Shown one piece after another: positions 33,384-35,763 of a stretch of 35,763 bases of DNA; position 1 is the first letter of the stretch, and each line of letters begins with the position of its first letter. The stretch is from Muribaculaceae bacterium (GTDB lineage: Bacteria; Bacteroidota; Bacteroidia; Bacteroidales; Muribaculaceae). Both the position numbers and the translations under genes were made by a program. The notes beneath the pieces were generated by a model. That model was given only the letters and a program-made list of their open reading frames with translations, made no database searches and was not told the origin of the DNA. The stretch is taken from NCBI GenBank assembly GCA_902836725.1, contig CADFRV010000003.1, forward strand, positions 1 to 35,763. The letters run 5' to 3'.

Positions 33384-34364
33384 TCATTTTTCCCAGTAAG
33401 GTTTCCCCTCTTTGTCCCAGAGCACTTTCACATTGGTGATATACCATGTGCGTCCGTTGTCGTTGTTTCCCTGGAAAAAGAGATATGTGGATCCGTCGTT
33501 GTCGGTGAAGAGATGCGGATGCCCCGATTCGCTTGAGTTCCATTCCCCCGGCTTGCCGTTGGGCATGAAAGGTGTGTCGGACATGCGGGTCCAGTGCACC
33601 CCGTCGGCACTTTCGGCCACCCCGATCTGCTGCGGCGCGTTGTTGTAGGCTCCCGCATAGAACATGAACATACGGTCTCCGCGGCGTGCAATGGAGGCTC
33701 CCTCTATACACTCCCCTTCCCATGGCAGTTCAGGCACGAGAATGGGGGCGTCGATGGCCAGCGTCCAGTCGTCGCGGCTGAAGTCGGTATTTCCCGGCGC
33801 CACTGCCACACCCTGTATCTGCTTGCGGAATTCCTTGTCACGGGTGGCGAAATAGAGGTAATACTTCCCCTTGAACTCCGCAACCTCGGCGTCGATGGCA
33901 CGTCCGCAGTTCCAGTCGCCTGTAGGGTGGAATATAGGGTTCGAGGCATCGCGGGTGAAGTGTATGCCATCCGTGGAAGTGGCATGGCATATCGCATCCT
34001 TCTCCCTGTTGCCATAGGTCTGGTAAAAGAGATGCACCACACCGTCGCGCACCAGTGCTCCGGGTGCGCACAGTCCTTTCTTCTCGTATTCGGCACCCGG
34101 GGCTGGAGTTATCTCCCCAACCTTCACCCAGTCTACAAGATTATGGCTTTCGGCAATGCCGATATTCCACCCTGACTGGGGATTGTTGCGGTACGGGGGT
34201 AGGGAATAATACATCAGATAACGTCCCTTGAAATTCACTACATGCGGGTCCTTGCAGTGCGGCAGTCCGATACGGGTGGTATCGCCATACATCATCTGCG
34301 GCGCGGCGCCATAGGCTCCGAAACCACACACAAAGGCGATCAGTGCAACAAGCAGCTTTCTCAT
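33384..34364 (-). CDS. Secreted GH43-superfamily (five-bladed propeller) glycosidase-like protein
   Basis: The 326-residue protein has a signal peptide (1-20) and the repeated blade pattern of five-bladed propeller glycosidases. KDPHVVNFKGRYLMYYS supplies the first Asp (D39). IDAEVAEFKGKYYLYFATRD supplies the second (D158). GECIEGASIARRGDRMFMFYAG supplies the Glu region (E218 or E221). This order, Asp-Asp-Glu, is that of GH43-type catalytic residues. Repeated VAESADGVHWT-like motifs mark the other blades. It is a single-domain protein without a T9SS-like tail or lipobox, so probably periplasmic. The substrate cannot be told; GH43 and the related GH117/GH130-like families include arabinan- and xylan-active and other enzymes. 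A promoter lies 32 bases upstream. It is probably transcribed with the MscS gene. Confidence 0.82.
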   Translation of the reverse strand: MRKLLVALIAFVCGFGAYGAAPQMMYGDTTRIGLPHCKDPHVVNFKGRYLMYYSLPPYRNNPQSGWNIGIAESHNLVDWVKVGEITPAPGAEYEKKGLCAPGALVRDGVVHLFYQTYGNREKDAICHATSTDGIHFTRDASNPIFHPTGDWNCGRAIDAEVAEFKGKYYLYFATRDKEFRKQIQGVAVAPGNTDFSRDDWTLAIDAPILVPELPWEGECIEGASIARRGDRMFMFYAGAYNNAPQQIGVAESADGVHWTRMSDTPFMPNGKPGEWNSSESGHPHLFTDNDGSTYLFFQGNNDNGRTWYITNVKVLWDKEGKPYWEK

Positions 34365-34395
34365 CGTTTCATTTATTAGAGTGTTTTAGGAAGAA

Positions 34396-34403
34396 CAAAT
34401 ATA
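34396..34403 (-). promoter_or_regulatory. Bacteroidetes-type -7 element for the GH43-like gene
   Basis: On the minus strand TATATTTG matches TAnnTTTG exactly, 31 bases before the ATG at 34364 and 22 bases after the CobW stop codon. No clear -33 element is seen, since that position falls in the end of the CobW gene. Confidence 0.68.
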
Positions 34404-34424
34404 CGGAAAATATTCGGTGAAACA

Positions 34425-35708
34425 TCAGAATGGGGAGAGGCAGGCATCGAGGGAGGCGGCGAGGGCCTCGCGGTCAAGGTGCTGGCCGATGAACACGAGT
34501 TTCACCATGCGGTCGCCGTAGGTATCGTCCCAGTCCATGCGGAGGGTAGGATCGGAAGCCATGAGGCGCTCAAGTTCCGCGGCAGGGGCGGTAGCGTACC
34601 AGAGACCCGACTCGGAGAGATTTTTCTGGACTCCGGCCTGCTCGAAGAGGTAACACATGTCGCGGTTGTGGGAGAAATAGAGGATCCCTTTGGCACGTAT
34701 GATGTTGGAAGGCCACTGTGTGGCCACGAACCGGTCGAACTTATTGAGATCGAAGGGAGCCCGGCGGAAATAGACCATTGTCTCTATGCCGTATTCCTCG
34801 GCATGACCGCCATGGTGATGGTGATGATGGCCGCATGTGCAGTGCTCCCCTCCGGGGCATCCCTCCTCGTGATGGTGGTGATGGCCATGGCATTCCTCCT
34901 CATGGTCATGGCCGTGGTGTTCATGCTCATGATGGTGGTGTTCATCTTCCTCCTCCTCGTGATCGTGATCGCGGTGCTCGATCTCACGGATCCAGGTGGC
35001 AGAGGTGGCCACATCCTCGAAATCAAACAGTCCGGTACCGATTATACAGTCGAGATCCACGTCGGCGTAATCGCACTCTATGATGCGGGCCTTGGGCTGA
35101 AGCGCGCGTATGATCGCGCGCACACGGGCACCCTCTTCGGGAGTCACTTCCGAAATCTTGTTCAGCAGCACTACGTTGCAGAACTCTATCTGCTGTATCA
35201 CCAGGCTTTCTATGTCGTCCTCAGCGGGCTTGCGCTGCACCAGTCTGTCGCCGCAGGCAAACTCGCTCTGCATGCGCAATGCATCCACAACGGTAACCAC
35301 ACAGTCAAGCACCGGCACATCCCCGGCGTAATCCTCCGGGAGCATGGCACGGATAGAGGATATGGTCTGCGCTATCGGCGCGGGATCGCATATGCCGCTT
35401 GCCTCTACCACGATATAGTCGAAGCGCCCTGCCGAGGCCAGCTCTATGAGCTGATTGATGAGGTCGGTCTGCAAAGTGCAGCATATGCATCCGTTCTGCA
35501 GCGCCACCAGGTCGCCCGATTTTTCGTCAGAGCCTACGATGCCCCCCTTCTGTATAAGGGTGGCGTCGATATTCACCTCACCGATATCATTCACGATAAC
35601 GGCGAAACGTATGCCGCGGCGGTTGGTGAGTATGCGGTTCAGAAGCGTGGTCTTGCCGCTCCCGAGGTATCCCGTGAGGAGCAGCACAGGTATTTCATTC
35701 GATATCAT
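34425..35708 (-). CDS. CobW/G3E-family GTPase (putative zinc metallochaperone) with large His-rich insert
   Basis: The 427-residue protein has a Walker A motif (TGYLGSGKTT, residues 12-21), the metal-binding CxCC motif (C74-I-C76-C77 in NGCICCTL), Walker B-like VVEASGICDP and the guanine-recognition LLNKISE. This is the COG0523/G3E GTPase pattern, whose members deliver or insert metals (zinc, cobalt, nickel). Between the GTPase and the CobW C-terminal domain, residues 245-302 form a His-rich insert with 26 His and 4 Cys within 58 residues plus many acidic residues, clearly a metal-binding reservoir. The C-terminal domain (FRRAPFDLNKFDRFV through FIGQHLD) is present, so the protein is complete. 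It is cytoplasmic. Zinc is the likeliest metal but this is not shown. The upstream 55 bases contain AT-rich sequence and a small palindrome but no -7 consensus. Confidence 0.92.
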   Translation of the reverse strand: MISNEIPVLLLTGYLGSGKTTLLNRILTNRRGIRFAVIVNDIGEVNIDATLIQKGGIVGSDEKSGDLVALQNGCICCTLQTDLINQLIELASAGRFDYIVVEASGICDPAPIAQTISSIRAMLPEDYAGDVPVLDCVVTVVDALRMQSEFACGDRLVQRKPAEDDIESLVIQQIEFCNVVLLNKISEVTPEEGARVRAIIRALQPKARIIECDYADVDLDCIIGTGLFDFEDVATSATWIREIEHRDHDHEEEEDEHHHHEHEHHGHDHEEECHGHHHHHEEGCPGGEHCTCGHHHHHHGGHAEEYGIETMVYFRRAPFDLNKFDRFVATQWPSNIIRAKGILYFSHNRDMCYLFEQAGVQKNLSESGLWYATAPAAELERLMASDPTLRMDWDDTYGDRMVKLVFIGQHLDREALAASLDACLSPF

Positions 35709-35714
35709 GTTTTC

Positions 35715-35726
35715 TAAAATATTTTA
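35715..35726. promoter_or_regulatory. Small perfect palindrome TAAAATATTTTA upstream of the CobW gene
   Basis: A 12-bp perfect palindrome sits seven bases before the ATG. In a metal-chaperone promoter it could be an operator for a metal-responsive repressor, but AT-rich palindromes of this length arise easily by chance, so the call is weak. Confidence 0.2.
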
Positions 35727-35763
35727 TAGAAGTCATTTAAACTTTTTCTTCGAAAAGAATTTG

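Noticed and set aside
33384..34364. Assignment of the propeller glycosidase to GH130 mannoside phosphorylase, which would link it to the mannan genes
   Set aside because: The Asp, Asp, Glu spacing and the IDAEV and IEGAS blocks fit GH43-type better, and the gene is 29 kb from the mannan pair.
34479..35717. Open frame of about 410 codons antisense to the CobW gene with hydrophobic Met/Val-rich runs
   Set aside because: The apparent membrane segment (MVMVMM-like) is simply the reverse complement of the His-rich insert codons.

Overview
The window looks like a chromosomal segment of a gut Bacteroidales, most likely Muribaculaceae. The reasons are the high GC content for the order, the repeated Bacteroidetes -7 promoter element TAnnTTTG in front of genes, secreted proteins ending in type IX secretion-like C-terminal domains, a TonB-dependent receptor/DUF4249 pair, lipoproteins with acidic residues after the lipobox cysteine, and the GH57-GT4-GH133 glycogen operon typical of Bacteroidales. 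The family-level assignment is inference. Nineteen protein-coding genes are supported, the first one cut by the window edge. I saw no tRNA, rRNA, CRISPR array or transposase.

Layout. (1) 1-4608, plus strand: the end of an alpha-mannan utilisation locus, with a GH38 alpha-mannosidase followed by a GH76 endo-alpha-1,6-mannanase, both carrying F5/8-type C (discoidin-like) modules. A strong terminator follows. (2) 4745-6190, plus: a PurF-family protein whose glutaminase active site is lost while the phosphoribosyltransferase site and all four putative Fe-S cysteines remain. (3) 6297-14148, minus: two very large secreted multidomain proteins with Fn3, choice-of-anchor-J-like, carboxypeptidase-regulatory-like, CARDB-like and beta-propeller-like modules and T9SS-like tails. 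(4) 14470-16734, minus: polynucleotide phosphorylase with an arginine-rich repeat tail. (5) 16976-18655, minus: a secreted protein with a markedly AT-richer N-terminal two thirds.

(6) 18889-23605, minus: a three-gene glycogen/alpha-glucan operon (GH133 debranching-type protein, GT4 glycosyltransferase, GH57 amylase-type protein). Several residues that are acidic in the families are Asn or Gln here, and the GH57 protein has a coiled coil and a histone-H1-like basic tail. (7) 23846-26895: a beta-helix surface lipoprotein divergent from a BspA-type leucine-rich-repeat protein, with a clean palindrome sitting on the promoter. (8) 26907-31312, minus: a tightly packed outer-membrane operon of an acidic lipoprotein, a TonB-dependent receptor with a TTG start, and a DUF4249 lipoprotein. 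(9) 31458-34364, minus: a GH43-like secreted glycosidase, a YbdG-type MscS channel and an AlbA_2 domain protein. (10) 34425-35708, minus: a CobW/G3E GTPase with an extreme His-rich insert.

No single obvious new defence or mobile system is present. The strongest leads are the glutaminase-dead PurF paralogue, the glycogen operon with substituted catalytic positions, the three-component outer-membrane system, the operator-like palindrome at 25317-25337, and a 9-bp-period tandem repeat folded into an inverted repeat at 16874-16952. Family assignments rest on recalled motifs, not on searches.
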